DNA of 64,000 bases from an uncultured Blautia sp. Lineage in GTDB: Bacteria; Bacillota; Clostridia; Lachnospirales; Lachnospiraceae. The stretch covers positions 9,819 through 73,818 of the forward strand of contig NZ_CAKRNY010000015.1 of assembly GCF_934371575.1 (NCBI RefSeq), read 5' to 3'. Of this stretch, positions 24,735-35,761 are shown in pieces. How positions within the stretch are numbered: the first letter of the stretch is position 1; every line of letters starts with the position of its first letter. The notes beneath the pieces are model-generated. The model saw only the letters and a program-made list of their open reading frames with translations, had not been told where the DNA came from and did no database searches. A program made the position numbers and the translations under genes.

Positions 24735-26543
24735 ATGACAGACCAGAAAAAAATTCGTAATTTTTGTATTATTGCACATATTGACCACGGTAAATCAACG
24801 CTGGCTGACAGAATTATAGAGATGACAGGTCTTTTAACTGAGAGGGAAATGCAGGCTCAGATTCTTGATAATATGGATTTGGAAAGAGAGCGTGGGATCA
24901 CCATCAAATCTCAGGCCGTCCGTACTGTATATCATGGGAAAGACGGTGAGGAGTATATTTTTAACCTGATTGATACACCAGGACATGTGGATTTTAACTA
25001 TGAGGTTTCACGAAGCCTTGCTGCCTGTGACGGTGCCATTCTTGTAGTCGATGCTGCGCAGGGAATTGAAGCGCAGACACTTGCAAATGTTTATATGGCA
25101 CTGGATCATGATCTTGAAGTAATTCCGGTAATCAATAAGGTTGACCTTCCAAGTGCAGAGCCGGAGCGTGTGATCAATGAAATTGAAGATGTGATTGGCC
25201 TTGAGGCCCAGGATGCACCTCAGATTTCTGCGAAAACAGGTCTGAATGTAGATCAGGTGCTGGAACAGATCGTTGCCAAGATTCCGGCACCCACAGGAAA
25301 ACTGGATGCGCCTCTTAAGGCACTTATTTTTGACTCTATTTACGATTCCTATAAGGGTGCCATTGTTTTCTGCCGTATGGTAGATGGAAAGGTGCGCAAA
25401 GGAACCACCATCCGTATGATGGCTACCGGATTTGTGGCAGAGGTTGTGGAAGTTGGATATTTTGGAGCTGGTCAGTTTATTCCCTGCGAGGAACTGACTG
25501 CCGGAATGGTTGGTTACATTACAGCCAGCATTAAGAATGTAAGAGATACCCGTGTGGGTGATACGATCACAGACAATAATTGTCCGTGTGAGGAAGCTCT
25601 GCCTGGATATAAGAAGGTAAATCCAATGGTTTACTGTGGTCTTTATCCGGCTGATGGTGCAAAATACGGGGATCTTCGTGATGCACTTGAGAAGCTGCAG
25701 TTAAACGATGCTTCCTTATTTTATGAGCCAGAGACATCTGTTGCCCTTGGATTTGGATTCCGCTGCGGTTTTCTTGGACTGCTTCATCTGGAGATTATTC
25801 AGGAACGTCTGGAAAGAGAGTATGATCTGGATCTTGTTACCACAGCCCCCAGTGTTATTTACAAAGTACACAAGACAAATGGGGAAGTGATGGATCTGAC
25901 CAACCCTACCAATCTTCCGGATCCGTCTGAAATCGAATATATGGAAGAGCCGATTGTAAATGCAGAGATCATGGTGACTACAGAATTTATCGGTGCGATT
26001 ATGGATCTTTGCCAGGAACGCCGCGGTCAGTACCTTGGTATGGAATATATGGAGGAGACTCGCGCACTTTTGAAATATAAGCTTCCACTGAACGAAATTA
26101 TTTACGATTTCTTTGATGCCCTGAAATCCCGTTCCAGAGGATATGCTTCCCTGGATTACGAGCTTTGCGGATATGAGAGAAGTGAGCTTGTGAAGCTGGA
26201 TATTCTGGTAAATAAAGAAGAAGTGGATGCTCTTTCCTTTATTGTACATGCAGATACCTCTTACGAACGAGGCCGTAAGATGTGTGAAAAGCTGAAAGAT
26301 GAGATTCCACGTCAGCTGTTTGAGATTCCGATTCAGGCAGCAGTGGGAAGTAAGATCATTGCCAGGGAGACAGTCCGGGCTATGCGTAAGGACGTTCTTG
26401 CGAAATGCTATGGCGGTGATATTTCCCGTAAGAAGAAACTTCTGGAGAAGCAGAAGGAAGGTAAGAAGAGAATGCGTCAGGTAGGAAATGTTGAGATTCC
26501 ACAGAAAGCATTTATGAGTGTACTGAAACTGGATGAAAATTAA
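24735..26543 (+). CDS. lepA: Elongation factor 4 (LepA GTPase)
   Basis: 602 aa. LepA is a ribosome-associated translational GTPase related to EF-G that aids initiation or recovery from stalled translocation. The G domain shows [13 protein letters not shown] (G1), [11 protein letters not shown] (G2), DTPGHVDF (G3) and NKVDLPSA (G4). The C-terminal LepA-specific domain is present ([29 protein letters not shown]). The ATG at 24735 is chosen over the GTG at 24726 because GGAGGAG is then 8 bases away. It lies downstream of spoIIP and upstream of hemW, the conserved Firmicutes order. Confidence 0.98.
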   Translation: MTDQKKIRNFCIIAHIDHGKSTLADRIIEMTGLLTEREMQAQILDNMDLERERGITIKSQAVRTVYHGKDGEEYIFNLIDTPGHVDFNYEVSRSLAACDGAILVVDAAQGIEAQTLANVYMALDHDLEVIPVINKVDLPSAEPERVINEIEDVIGLEAQDAPQISAKTGLNVDQVLEQIVAKIPAPTGKLDAPLKALIFDSIYDSYKGAIVFCRMVDGKVRKGTTIRMMATGFVAEVVEVGYFGAGQFIPCEELTAGMVGYITASIKNVRDTRVGDTITDNNCPCEEALPGYKKVNPMVYCGLYPADGAKYGDLRDALEKLQLNDASLFYEPETSVALGFGFRCGFLGLLHLEIIQERLEREYDLDLVTTAPSVIYKVHKTNGEVMDLTNPTNLPDPSEIEYMEEPIVNAEIMVTTEFIGAIMDLCQERRGQYLGMEYMEETRALLKYKLPLNEIIYDFFDALKSRSRGYASLDYELCGYERSELVKLDILVNKEEVDALSFIVHADTSYERGRKMCEKLKDEIPRQLFEIPIQAAVGSKIIARETVRAMRKDVLAKCYGGDISRKKKLLEKQKEGKKRMRQVGNVEIPQKAFMSVLKLDEN

Positions 26544-26609
26544 TTATATCCGGGAAAGACTGGTTGACATAATCAGGACGCCAACAGGCGTCGGACGCGG
26601 AGGTATCAG

Positions 26610-26999
26610 ATGAAAGCGAAGATACGTATTCTGATAAGAAGAATTAAGAGGAGTTTTAGAAACAACCGTGAGCAGTGGATCAAAGGCGGTATTCTGGCTG
26701 TAATCCTGTTGGTGATCGTGATTTTTGCCGGCAGCTGTGCGTGCGGAAAAAAGACGGTGAAGGCTCCGGATGCAGCATCACAGGGGGTAATGAAAATTAC
26801 GCCTATTCCAAGCCCTACGCCTACACCAGTGCCTCGGCAGGTGAATAAGGATGCGGTGGCGCAAAGCGGCAGCGTAACCATGATAAACGAGTATCTGGTA
26901 CAGAAGGCAGATGGAAAAACTTCCGGAAGTACTAAGAAGGATAATACTTCTGCAGAACAGAATGACACAGCAGACGACGGTGACAGTTCTGAAGAGTAA
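26610..26999 (+). CDS. Small membrane-anchored protein of unknown function
   Basis: 129 aa. A basic N-terminus (MKAKIRILIRRIKRSFRNNREQ) precedes one hydrophobic helix (about residues 26-43) ending in AGSCACG, which might be a lipobox although the signal is long. The rest is extracellular and of low complexity: a proline-threonine stretch TPIPSPTPTPVPR and an acidic, serine-rich tail. GGAGG lies 6 bases before the ATG. It is 14 bases ahead of hemW and probably co-transcribed with it. The leader has a small GACGCC/GGCGTC hairpin at 26578-26593 without a U-run. No function can be assigned. Confidence 0.7.
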   Translation: MKAKIRILIRRIKRSFRNNREQWIKGGILAVILLVIVIFAGSCACGKKTVKAPDAASQGVMKITPIPSPTPTPVPRQVNKDAVAQSGSVTMINEYLVQKADGKTSGSTKKDNTSAEQNDTADDGDSSEE

Positions 27000-27013
27000 A
27001 GGAGAAAATCAGA

Positions 27014-28147
27014 ATGGGAAGAAAGAAGGATGGTTTGGAACTGTATCTTCATATCCCGTTTTGCATAAAGAAATGTGATTATTGTGACTTCCTGTCAGGC
27101 CCTTCTACCAGGGCAGGGCAGGAAGCTTATATTTATGCACTTTTACGGGAAATTAAGGCGGTTTCTGCATTGGAAAAACGTCCGGTAGACACTGTTTTCA
27201 TTGGTGGAGGCACGCCCTCTGTGCCGGAATGTGATGTGATGGAAAAGCTTTTGCAGGGGATGCAGGAAAGCTTTTGTTTTCAGAAGGATGCAGAGATTAC
27301 CATTGAAGCAAATCCTGGGACACTGACACCAAAAAAACTGGAGCTTTACAGAAAATACGGGATCAATCGGATCAGTATAGGGCTTCAGTCTCCAAAGGAT
27401 GAAGAACTGAAGGTGCTTGGGAGAATCCATAATTATGAGCAGTTTCAGGAAAGCTATCAGATGGCAAGAGCAGCTGGCTTTTCAAATATTAATACAGACC
27501 TTATGTTTGCAATTCCCGGGCAGAGCTATGAGGGCTGGATGGAGAATCTTCGCATTGTAGCAGAGCTGGGACCGGAGCATATCTCTGCATACAGTCTTAT
27601 TATTGAAGAAGGTACACCTTTTTCAATAAGAGAACTGGATCTGCCGGATGAAGACACAGAATACCGAATGTATGAGGATACAGCAAAGGTCCTGGAAGAA
27701 TACGGATACCATCAGTATGAAATATCCAATTATGCCAGACGCGGACAGGAATGCAGACACAACGAGGGATACTGGCAGAGAAAGGATTACATTGGCCTTG
27801 GATTGGGAGCTGCCTCCCTGATTGGAAATGAACGCTTTACCAATACTACGGATATGCAGAAATATCTGGAAAACAGCGGCAATCCGGAACAGATTCGAAA
27901 TAACCGGGAGATTCTTACCAGGGAAGATGAGATGGCAGAATTTATGTTTCTGGGACTTCGGATGACCGAAGGAGTGTCAAAAGCAGAATTTCAGGAATAT
28001 TTCGGGATTGCTATTGAGAAGATATATGGGAAAGTACTGGAAAAATACAAGCATCAGGGGCTGCTGGTGGAAAAAGAGGACAGGATTTTTTTATCCAGGG
28101 CTGGAATTCATGTGAGTAATGTGGTTATGGCAGATTTTTTATTGTGA
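27014..28147 (+). CDS. hemW: Radical SAM heme chaperone HemW (HemN-like)
   Basis: 377 aa. The radical SAM cluster motif CIKKCDYC (Cys17, Cys21, Cys24) is followed by FIGGGTPS, the [17 protein letters not shown] block and the HemN C-terminal domain. HemW delivers heme to membrane proteins and lacks the coproporphyrinogen oxidase activity of HemN; many databases still call it an oxygen-independent oxidase. The identification as HemW is favoured by the lepA-hemW gene order and the short N-terminus. The role in a likely anaerobe with limited heme use is unclear. Confidence 0.92.
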   Translation: MGRKKDGLELYLHIPFCIKKCDYCDFLSGPSTRAGQEAYIYALLREIKAVSALEKRPVDTVFIGGGTPSVPECDVMEKLLQGMQESFCFQKDAEITIEANPGTLTPKKLELYRKYGINRISIGLQSPKDEELKVLGRIHNYEQFQESYQMARAAGFSNINTDLMFAIPGQSYEGWMENLRIVAELGPEHISAYSLIIEEGTPFSIRELDLPDEDTEYRMYEDTAKVLEEYGYHQYEISNYARRGQECRHNEGYWQRKDYIGLGLGAASLIGNERFTNTTDMQKYLENSGNPEQIRNNREILTREDEMAEFMFLGLRMTEGVSKAEFQEYFGIAIEKIYGKVLEKYKHQGLLVEKEDRIFLSRAGIHVSNVVMADFLL

Positions 28148-28175
28148 AAGAGTATGTAGGAGTTTGTAAAATAGC

Positions 28176-28204
28176 TTGACGAACACATGTTCACGTGATA
28201 TCCT
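28176..28204 (+). promoter_or_regulatory. uvrA promoter with LexA (DinR) box
   Basis: TTGACG (28176-28181) and TATCCT (28199-28204) are 17 bases apart. The sequence CGAACACATGTTCA (28180-28193) matches the Gram-positive SOS box CGAAC-N4-GTTCG at nine of ten positions and overlaps the -35 element, so LexA would repress uvrA until DNA damage. Confidence 0.85.
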
Positions 28205-28271
28205 TGAAGAAAGTTTCATTTGCAAAATTGTAAAATCGGTATAGGTGCAGAAAATACACATGGAGGAACAA

Positions 28272-31109
28272 ATGGCAGCAGAGAATAAGAAACAGTTCAT
28301 TAGAATAAGAGGAGCCAATGAGAATAATCTGAAGAATCTCAGTGTGGATATTCCCAGAGACAAGTTTGTGGTGCTTACTGGTTTAAGCGGTTCCGGTAAG
28401 TCCTCACTGGCCTTTGATACTATTTATGCAGAAGGGCAGAGAAGATACATGGAGTCTCTTTCTTCTTATGCCAGACAGTTCCTTGGACAGATGGAGAAGC
28501 CAGATGTGGAGAGTATAGAAGGGCTTCCGCCAGCGATTTCCATTGACCAGAAGTCTACGAACCGTAATCCTCGGTCTACAGTTGGAACTGTGACTGAGAT
28601 TTACGATTATTTTCGTCTTTTATATGCCCGCGTAGGTATTCCACACTGTCCGAAGTGCGGCAGAGTGATCGCCAGGCAGACGGTTGACCAGATGGTGGAT
28701 CAGATTATGGAATTGCCTGAGAGAACAAGAATTCAGCTTCTTGCGCCTGTGGTACGCGGTCGCAAAGGTACTCATGCCAAATTACTGGATCAGGCCAGAC
28801 GCAGTGGCTATGTGCGGGCTGAGATTGACGGGAATGTGTATGAACTTTCAGAAGAGATTGCTCTGGAAAAGAATATTAAGCATACAATTGCTATTATTGT
28901 AGATCGTCTGATCGTGAAGCCGGGGATTGAGAAGCGACTGACGGATTCTTTGGAAACAGTACTGAATTTGGCTGACGGACTGGCAGTGGTAGATACCATG
29001 GATGGGAATTATATGAATTTCAGTCAGAGTTTTTCCTGTCCGGACTGTGGTATCAGCATTGACGAAATCGAACCGAGAAGCTTTTCCTTTAATAATCCAT
29101 TTGGTGCCTGCCCGGAGTGTCTGGGACTGGGATATAAGATGGAGTTTGATCCGGATCTGATGATTCCGGACAGATCCCTGAGCATTTCAGAAGGGGCAAT
29201 TACGGTGATGGGCTGGCAGTCCTGTACAGATAAGAACAGCTTTACCAATGCTATTTTGAATGCACTTTGCAGGGAATACGGATTTGACCTTGATACGCCT
29301 TTTAAAGATTATCCGAAGAAAATTCAGGATATTATCCTGTACGGTACAGGAGGACATTCTGTAAAGGTTTATTATAAAGGTCAGCGCGGAGAAGGTGTAT
29401 ATGACGTTGCATTTCCAGGACTTATCCGGAATGTGGAGCAGCGCTACAAGGAGACCGGATCTGAGGCTATGAAGCAGGAATATGAGAGCTTTATGCAGAT
29501 TACTCCATGTACAGCCTGCAAGGGTCAGCGTCTGAAGAAGGAGTCATTGGCTGTTACCGTGGCAGATAAAAATATATATGAAGTTACCAATATGTCTATT
29601 GATAAGCTGAAAGTGTTCCTGGCAGAAATGGAGCTTTCCCCACAGCAGCAGCTTATCGGAAAACAGATTCTGAAAGAAATCAGGGCGAGAGTGGGATTTC
29701 TGGCTGATGTAGGGCTGGAATATCTTTCCCTGGCGCGTGCCACAGGTACATTGTCAGGCGGCGAGGCACAGCGAATCCGTCTTGCTACTCAGATTGGTTC
29801 CGGCCTGGTAGGGGTTGCCTATATTCTGGATGAGCCAAGTATCGGACTTCATCAGAGAGATAATGACAAGCTTCTGGGAGCACTGATGCATTTGCGGGAT
29901 CTGGGAAACAGTCTGATTGTGGTTGAGCATGATGAGGATACCATGCGTGCAGCGGACTGCATTGTGGATATCGGACCGGGTGCAGGAGAACACGGTGGAA
30001 AACTGGTAGGAATGGGAACCGCAGAAGAGCTTATGCAGAATCCGGATTCTATTACCGGAGCCTATCTCAGTGGAAAGCTTAAGATCCCGGTGCCGGAAGT
30101 GCGCAAGGAGCCGGTAGGATTTCTGACGATCAAAGGTGCAGCGGAGAACAATCTGAAGCACATAGATGTAGACATTCCACTTGGAATCATGACCTGTATT
30201 ACTGGTGTTTCCGGTTCAGGAAAGAGTTCCCTGATCAATGAGATTCTCTACAAACATCTTGCAAAGGAGCTTAACAGGGCGCGTGTGATCCCAGGTAAGC
30301 ATGATGCCATTCTGGGCGTTGAACAGCTGGATAAGGTAATTGCCATTGACCAGTCTCCTATCGGTCGCACACCCAGATCCAATCCGGCTACCTATACCGG
30401 TGTGTTTGATCAGATTCGTGATCTTTTTGCCGCTACCGCTGATGCCAAGGCAAAAGGTTATAAGAAAGGGCGTTTTAGCTTTAATGTAAAAGGCGGTCGC
30501 TGTGAAGCCTGCAGTGGTGATGGTATTATTAAGATTGAAATGCACTTCCTGCCAGATGTTTATGTCCCATGCGAAGTCTGCAAAGGGAAACGTTATAATC
30601 GTGAGACGCTGGAAGTAAAATATAAGGATAAAAGTATCTATGATGTGTTGAATATGACAGTGGAAGAGGCATTGACATTCTTTGAGAATGTTCCGTCTAT
30701 CAGGAGGAAGATCGAGACACTGTATGATGTGGGACTTTCGTATATTCGTCTGGGACAGCCATCTACCACATTGTCAGGCGGTGAGGCGCAGCGTATTAAG
30801 CTTGCCACAGAACTAAGTAAGCGAAGCACCGGAAAGACAATTTATATTCTGGATGAACCTACTACAGGATTGCACTTTGCAGATGTTCAGAAGCTGGTGG
30901 AAATTTTGCGCAGACTTTCCGATGGCGGAAATACAGTAGTGGTTATTGAGCATAATCTGGATGTGATCAAGACCGCAGATTATATTATTGACATCGGTCC
31001 GGAGGGAGGAGACGGCGGTGGAACCGTGGTCGCCAAGGGAACTCCGGAGGAAGTGGCGAAGAATCCGGCTTCCTATACCGGACAATATGTTGCGAAATAT
31101 CTGAAATAA
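28272..31109 (+). CDS. uvrA: Excinuclease ABC subunit A
   Basis: 945 aa, full length. UvrA recognises bulky DNA lesions as a dimer and loads UvrB in nucleotide excision repair. Two ABC ATPase modules are seen, with Walker [17 protein letters not shown] and [15 protein letters not shown], signature motifs [13 protein letters not shown] and [13 protein letters not shown], and zinc-finger cysteine pairs CPKCGR, CPDCG...CPECLG and [10 protein letters not shown]...CEVCKGKRY. The ATG at 28272 follows GGAGG by 5 bases; two upstream in-frame ATGs lack a site. A LexA-type box in the promoter makes it an SOS gene. uvrB is not in the window. Confidence 0.98.
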   Translation: MAAENKKQFIRIRGANENNLKNLSVDIPRDKFVVLTGLSGSGKSSLAFDTIYAEGQRRYMESLSSYARQFLGQMEKPDVESIEGLPPAISIDQKSTNRNPRSTVGTVTEIYDYFRLLYARVGIPHCPKCGRVIARQTVDQMVDQIMELPERTRIQLLAPVVRGRKGTHAKLLDQARRSGYVRAEIDGNVYELSEEIALEKNIKHTIAIIVDRLIVKPGIEKRLTDSLETVLNLADGLAVVDTMDGNYMNFSQSFSCPDCGISIDEIEPRSFSFNNPFGACPECLGLGYKMEFDPDLMIPDRSLSISEGAITVMGWQSCTDKNSFTNAILNALCREYGFDLDTPFKDYPKKIQDIILYGTGGHSVKVYYKGQRGEGVYDVAFPGLIRNVEQRYKETGSEAMKQEYESFMQITPCTACKGQRLKKESLAVTVADKNIYEVTNMSIDKLKVFLAEMELSPQQQLIGKQILKEIRARVGFLADVGLEYLSLARATGTLSGGEAQRIRLATQIGSGLVGVAYILDEPSIGLHQRDNDKLLGALMHLRDLGNSLIVVEHDEDTMRAADCIVDIGPGAGEHGGKLVGMGTAEELMQNPDSITGAYLSGKLKIPVPEVRKEPVGFLTIKGAAENNLKHIDVDIPLGIMTCITGVSGSGKSSLINEILYKHLAKELNRARVIPGKHDAILGVEQLDKVIAIDQSPIGRTPRSNPATYTGVFDQIRDLFAATADAKAKGYKKGRFSFNVKGGRCEACSGDGIIKIEMHFLPDVYVPCEVCKGKRYNRETLEVKYKDKSIYDVLNMTVEEALTFFENVPSIRRKIETLYDVGLSYIRLGQPSTTLSGGEAQRIKLATELSKRSTGKTIYILDEPTTGLHFADVQKLVEILRRLSDGGNTVVVIEHNLDVIKTADYIIDIGPEGGDGGGTVVAKGTPEEVAKNPASYTGQYVAKYLK

Positions 31110-31188
31110 AAGAAACCTCTTTCCAATTATGATGTTTTTGTTTATAATAAGAAGAATAGATTTACGTATAGACAGAAAGGGGATTTAA

Positions 31189-32178
31189 ATGTCTGCCAGC
31201 GATATTGGGATTGACCTGGGAACCAGGAACAGCCGTGTATACTCCACTGGACGGGGGCTGGTGCTCAGCGAGCCGTCTGTAGTGGTTTATGATAAAAATT
31301 CAGAAAAAATAAAAGCGATTGGTGAGGAAGCCAGACAGATGACCGGACATGCTTCCTCAAATATAGAAGTAATCCGTCCAATCCGCCAGGGAGTGATCGT
31401 AGACTACACTGTTATGGAGAAGATGCTGAAATTCTTCATTTCCAAAGCTATGGGAAGACACTCTTTCAGGAAACCGAGAATCAGTATCTGTATTCCCAGC
31501 GGAACTACTGAGATTGAGAGAAAGGCAGTAGAGGAAGCTACCTATCAGGCTGGTGCAAGAGATGTTTTCCTTGTGGAAGAGCCAATTGCAGCTGCAATTG
31601 GTGCAGGCGTTGATGTGACTAAGCCATTCGGCAATCTTATTGTGGATATAGGAGGGGGAACTACAGATGTGGCAGTGATTTCTATGGCAGGATCTGTTGT
31701 GTCTGCATCTGTGAAAGTAGCCGGGGATAATTTTGATCAGGCTATTATAAGTTATGTGCGAAAGAATCACAGCCTTTTTATTGGTGAGGAGGCTGCTGAG
31801 AATATTAAGATAAAAATCGGAACTGCCTGCCAGGAGGCTTCTCCACGGACACTTGAAGTAAAGGGGAGAAATGTGATCACCGGTCTTCCCAAGGTAGTTA
31901 CACTCACATCTGAAGAAATCCGCATTGCATTGAAGGATGCTACAAACCAGATTGTGGAAACAGTACATGGAGTACTGGAGAAGACACCACCGGAACTGGC
32001 AGCAGATATTGTAGACAGAGGAATTGTGCTTACAGGAGGCGGTGCACTGCTTCATGGAATGGATACCCTCATTGAACAGAGAACAGGCGTAAGTACACTT
32101 ACGGTACAGGATGCCATGTCAGCCGTTGTTGTGGGAACCGGTAAATATGCGGAAGTTATTACAAGGATGGAAGAATAG
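31189..32178 (+). CDS. Actin-like rod-shape protein of the MreB/Mbl family
   Basis: 329 aa. The actin-type ATPase signatures are present: phosphate-1 DIGIDLGTRNSRVY, phosphate-2 LIVDIGGGTTDVAVIS, and the adenosine motif IVLTGGGALLHGMDTLI, with the MreB block FLVEEPIAAAIGAGVDV. These proteins polymerise under the membrane and guide lateral wall synthesis. mreC and mreD do not follow, so this is probably an additional paralogue (Mbl- or MreBH-like) rather than the main mreB. The sequence DLGTRNSRVYSTGRGLVLSEPS keeps the family features with small differences from the usual GTANTLVY. AAAGGGG lies upstream of the ATG. Confidence 0.9.
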   Translation: MSASDIGIDLGTRNSRVYSTGRGLVLSEPSVVVYDKNSEKIKAIGEEARQMTGHASSNIEVIRPIRQGVIVDYTVMEKMLKFFISKAMGRHSFRKPRISICIPSGTTEIERKAVEEATYQAGARDVFLVEEPIAAAIGAGVDVTKPFGNLIVDIGGGTTDVAVISMAGSVVSASVKVAGDNFDQAIISYVRKNHSLFIGEEAAENIKIKIGTACQEASPRTLEVKGRNVITGLPKVVTLTSEEIRIALKDATNQIVETVHGVLEKTPPELAADIVDRGIVLTGGGALLHGMDTLIEQRTGVSTLTVQDAMSAVVVGTGKYAEVITRMEE

Positions 32179-32214
32179 TGGAGTTGCCGGCAGGTGACAT
32201 GTCTGTTTAGACCA

Positions 32215-32242
32215 AAAGGGTGCTGCATATGCAGTGCCCTTT
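32215..32242 (+). other. Hairpin between mreB-like gene and recD2
   Basis: AAAGGG-TG-CTGCATATGCAG-TG-CCCTTT is a symmetric 28-base inverted repeat. It is followed by ATGAACT rather than a U-run, so it may be a weak terminator, a processing site or an RNA-stability element. Confidence 0.45.
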
Positions 32243-32328
32243 ATGAACTACAGGGGGAATGCCGCTGTACAGACTGGCAGCGTGGAAGATATGGAAGAAA
32301 TAAGAATTATGCAGCAGGAGAGAAGTGA

Positions 32329-34617
32329 ATGAGTGAGAAGGTTACAGGATATATAGATCATGTCATATTCCGTAATGATGAAAATGGATATACTGTTATG
32401 GTGCTCAAGACTTCGGATTCAGAGGAAGAACTGACTTGTGTAGGGACATTTCCTGACATTACACAGGGCGTGACCATTGAAGCGGAGGGACAGTTTTCAC
32501 AGCATCATGTATATGGAAGACAGTTTAATATCCATTCTTATGTGGAAAAAGCCCCGGAGGATACACAGGCAATGGAACGTTATCTGGGCTCCGGGGCAAT
32601 TAAAGGTGTTGGAGTGGCTCTTGCTGTAAGAATTGTAAGATATTTCGGGGAAGATACCTTAAGAATTGTGGAAGAAGAGCCGGAAAGACTGGCAGAGGTA
32701 AAGGGAATCAGTGAGAAAAAAGCCAGGGAGATTGCATCTCAGGTGACGGAGAAGGCTGATATGCGAAAAGCTATGATGTTTCTTCAGAAATATGGTATTT
32801 CTCTGAACCTTGGTGCCAAAATATATCAGAAATACGGGCAGTCTGTATACGGTGTACTTCAGGAAAATCCATATAAACTGGCAGATGATATCAGTGGCGT
32901 TGGATTTAAAATTGCAGATGCGATCGCTTCCCGTATTGGAATTCATGCAGATTCAGATTACAGAATCCGCAGTGGTATGATGTATACTCTTCTCCAGGCT
33001 TCAGGGGAAGGACATATTTACCTTCCTAAGGAAGAACTGTTTGCAAGAGCTTCCCAGCTGCTTCGGGTAGATGTTTCCTACATGGAAAAGCATCTGATGG
33101 ACATGGCACTTGACAGAAAACTGATTCTGAAGGATTTTGATGGAAGCACTCTTGTGTATCCAAGTCAGTATTATAATCTGGAACTGAATACAGCGAGAAT
33201 GCTTACAGAATTAAATATCCATTATCCTCAGGATGAACAGATGATGAAGCGCAGAATTGCGCAGATTGAGAAAGAAACCGGTACCGTGCTTGAGGAAATG
33301 CAGAAGAAAGCGGTGGTGGAAGCTTCCGAAAACGGACTTTTTATTCTTACGGGAGGTCCCGGAACCGGTAAGACCACCACTATTAATGCAATCATCCGTT
33401 TCTTTGAAGGGGAAGGTGCAACCCTGCGGCTTGCGGCACCTACCGGACGGGCTGCCAAGCGTATGACTGAGGCTACAGGCTATGAAGCGCAGACCATTCA
33501 CAGATTGCTGGAGCTGAATGGTGTACCGGATGATGACAACAGAGAGACGCAGGGAGTCCATTTTGAGAGAAATGCGGAGAACCCGCTGGATACAGATGTG
33601 ATCATCATTGATGAGATGTCTATGGTAGATATTTTTCTCATTCACTCTCTGCTTCTTGCGGTGACTGCCGGAACCAGGATCATTCTGGTGGGTGATGAGA
33701 ACCAGCTGCCGAGCGTAGGACCTGGAAATGTGCTGCGGGATATTATACGAAGTGGAGTTTTTCCGGTTGTAGAACTGAAGAAAATTTTCCGACAGGCATC
33801 CCACAGTGATATTGTGGTAAATGCACATAAGATACATAATGGTGAGCAGATTTCGCTGGATAATAAGAGCCGTGATTTCTTTTTCCTGAAAAGATATGAT
33901 GCGGATATTATCATACGTGTAGTGATTGCTCTGATCCAGGAGAAGCTTCCCAGATATGTGGATGCCAGACCTTTTGATATACAGGTCCTTACACCTATGA
34001 GAAAGGGATTACTCGGGGTGGAGAGGCTGAATCAGATTCTGCAGAGATACCTGAATCCTCCTGCCGCAGATAAAAAAGAAAAAGAAATTGGTGACCGTCT
34101 TTTCAGAGTGGGAGATAAGGTCATGCAGATTAAAAATAACTACCAGATGGAATGGGAAGTTCGGGGGAAATATGGGATTCCTGTGGATGAAGGAGTAGGT
34201 GTATTTAACGGAGATACAGGGATTCTGAAAGAAATTAATGAGTTTGCAGAGACTGCCACGGTGGAATTTGAAGATGGCCGTTTTGCAGAATATTCTTTCA
34301 AACAGCTGGAAGAGCTGGAGCTTGCCTATGCCATTACCATACATAAGTCCCAGGGATCAGAGTATCCGGCAGTGATTCTGCCGCTTCTTTCCGGTCCGAA
34401 AATGCTGATGAATCGTAATCTTCTGTATACAGGAGTTACAAGAGCAAGAAAATGTGTAACTGTAGTTGGAAGTGAAGAGACTTTCGGGGAGATGATTCGT
34501 AATGAGAAGCAGCAGAAGCGTTACAGCTCTCTTGGAACAAGGATACAGGAACTTTCTGGACTTGTTGTACCCAAGACGGTGTCCCCTGTGTCACAGAATC
34601 CTCAGAGAACGTCATGA
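32329..34617 (+). CDS. recD2: RecD2-type ATP-dependent 5'-3' DNA helicase
   Basis: 762 aa. An N-terminal OB-like region with YIDHVIFRNDENGYTV precedes helix-hairpin-helix segments (GSGAIKGVGVALAVRIV; LAEVKGISEKKAREI), a helical domain, and two RecA-like helicase folds. Walker A is LTGGPGTGKTTTINA (about residue 342), Walker B IIDEMSMVD, and the C-terminal motif AYAITIHKSQGSEYPAVILPL with TRARKCVTVVG is of UvrD/RecD type. RecD2 acts without RecBC and takes part in replication-fork maintenance and repair. The C-terminus overlaps comF by 116 bases in another frame. Confidence 0.96.
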   Translation: MSEKVTGYIDHVIFRNDENGYTVMVLKTSDSEEELTCVGTFPDITQGVTIEAEGQFSQHHVYGRQFNIHSYVEKAPEDTQAMERYLGSGAIKGVGVALAVRIVRYFGEDTLRIVEEEPERLAEVKGISEKKAREIASQVTEKADMRKAMMFLQKYGISLNLGAKIYQKYGQSVYGVLQENPYKLADDISGVGFKIADAIASRIGIHADSDYRIRSGMMYTLLQASGEGHIYLPKEELFARASQLLRVDVSYMEKHLMDMALDRKLILKDFDGSTLVYPSQYYNLELNTARMLTELNIHYPQDEQMMKRRIAQIEKETGTVLEEMQKKAVVEASENGLFILTGGPGTGKTTTINAIIRFFEGEGATLRLAAPTGRAAKRMTEATGYEAQTIHRLLELNGVPDDDNRETQGVHFERNAENPLDTDVIIIDEMSMVDIFLIHSLLLAVTAGTRIILVGDENQLPSVGPGNVLRDIIRSGVFPVVELKKIFRQASHSDIVVNAHKIHNGEQISLDNKSRDFFFLKRYDADIIIRVVIALIQEKLPRYVDARPFDIQVLTPMRKGLLGVERLNQILQRYLNPPAADKKEKEIGDRLFRVGDKVMQIKNNYQMEWEVRGKYGIPVDEGVGVFNGDTGILKEINEFAETATVEFEDGRFAEYSFKQLEELELAYAITIHKSQGSEYPAVILPLLSGPKMLMNRNLLYTGVTRARKCVTVVGSEETFGEMIRNEKQQKRYSSLGTRIQELSGLVVPKTVSPVSQNPQRTS

Positions 34618-35242
34618 ACTGATCTGTCCGGACTGTGCAGGAAGCATTCAGCCTATATCAGGTCCCAGATGCTATAAATGTGGGAAACCGGTGAAAGAAG
34701 AGGAAGAATACTGCAGGGATTGTCAGACCAGTCCTGGTGCATTTGATCAGGGAATCGGAATTTTTCTCTACGATGACCGGATGAAATACTCCATAATGAA
34801 ATATAAATATTTCGGCTGCAGGGAATACAGTCGTTTTTATGGGAAAGCATTGTATCTCTATGGAAAAGAACGATTGGAGTTTTGGAAGCCCCAGATGATC
34901 GTTCCGGTTCCCCTTCACTGGCGAAAACAGAGAAAAAGAGGGTTTAATCAGGCAGAGCTTCTGGCAAGGGAATTGTCGCGCTATACAGGGATTCCTGTGA
35001 ATACCGGGCTTCTGAAGAAAAAACATGCTACCAGATCCCAGAAGAAGCTGGATGCCGCCGGAAGAAAAAAGAATTTGAAGGAAGCTTTTCAGGTTGTGGG
35101 AAATCCTGTGGGAAAGCGTATTTTGCTTATTGATGATGTATATACTACTGGAAGTACAATGGATGTATTGGCGGGGGCTCTTCTGAGAAAGGGTGCAGCC
35201 CATGTGTTTTTTTTAACATTGTGCATTGGAAGAAACAGGTAA
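34502..35242 (+). CDS. comF: ComF family phosphoribosyltransferase-like protein
   Basis: 246 aa. A double zinc ribbon (CPLCHRILRERHELICPDC...CYKCGKPV...CRDC) precedes a PRTase-type domain with the loop VPVPLHWRKQRKRGFNQAELLA and the PRPP motif RILLIDDVYTTGSTMDV. ComF is a cytoplasmic protein needed for natural transformation, associated with the ComFA helicase and DprA. comFA is not here; instead it follows recD2. The ATG at 34502 lies inside recD2, 10 bases after GGGGAG; no start nearer the stop of recD2 has a usable site, so the overlap of 116 bases seems real. It is one of three competence genes in the window. Confidence 0.92.
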   Translation: MRSSRSVTALLEQGYRNFLDLLYPRRCPLCHRILRERHELICPDCAGSIQPISGPRCYKCGKPVKEEEEYCRDCQTSPGAFDQGIGIFLYDDRMKYSIMKYKYFGCREYSRFYGKALYLYGKERLEFWKPQMIVPVPLHWRKQRKRGFNQAELLARELSRYTGIPVNTGLLKKKHATRSQKKLDAAGRKKNLKEAFQVVGNPVGKRILLIDDVYTTGSTMDVLAGALLRKGAAHVFFLTLCIGRNR

Positions 35243-35249
35243 AAAACAC

Positions 35250-35278
35250 TTTTCATGCCATGAGATATATGATACAAT
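35250..35278 (+). promoter_or_regulatory. Probable promoter for the two-gene membrane operon
   Basis: TTTTCA and TACAAT are 17 bases apart, about 40 bases ahead of the Shine-Dalgarno AAGGAG of the gene at 35327. Confidence 0.45.
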
Positions 35279-35326
35279 CATCCTGTATGAGTATAGCTTT
35301 TATAGAAATGCATAAGGAGCCCATTT

Positions 35327-35761
35327 ATGATAAATGAAGAAAAAGTAAAAATAATGGACAGTCTTGCTTTGTATGAGAAACAGGAAGGAAGAAAGTATCT
35401 CCCTGTGAGCAAGTACTACAGAAGTGATTATATCGGTCTGGCACTGATTAAGAATTTCTTTCTTGTGACAATTGGATATGGATTGATACTTGCTGTGATC
35501 GCAGCATATAATTTGGAGTATCTGCTGGATAATGTTCATAAGATGGATCTGATTTCTCTTGGAATAGTGGTTTTGGCAGGGTATATCGGAGTATTGGCTG
35601 CATATTCCGTGTTGACATATATCCAGTATGCTGTGAAGTATTATAAAGCCAAGAAGAGTGTGAAGCAGTATTATGCGCAGCTGACCAAACTGGAGAAAAT
35701 CTATACTCGCGAAGAAAAGAAATTTGCAGGACGTGAAATGTCAGGAGGATATAGAAAATGA
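35327..35761 (+). CDS. Membrane protein of unknown function (two helices)
   Basis: 144 aa. A polar N-terminus (EEKVKIMDSLALYEKQEGRKYLPVSKYYRSDYIG) leads into two membrane helices (about residues 42-60 and 74-98), followed by a basic, coiled-coil-like tail (YYKAKKSVKQYYAQLTKLEKIYTREEKKF). AAGGAG lies 7 bases before the ATG. It overlaps the next gene by 4 bases (ATGA), which points to translational coupling and probably a joint complex. I do not recognise the family. Confidence 0.8.
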   Translation: MINEEKVKIMDSLALYEKQEGRKYLPVSKYYRSDYIGLALIKNFFLVTIGYGLILAVIAAYNLEYLLDNVHKMDLISLGIVVLAGYIGVLAAYSVLTYIQYAVKYYKAKKSVKQYYAQLTKLEKIYTREEKKFAGREMSGGYRK

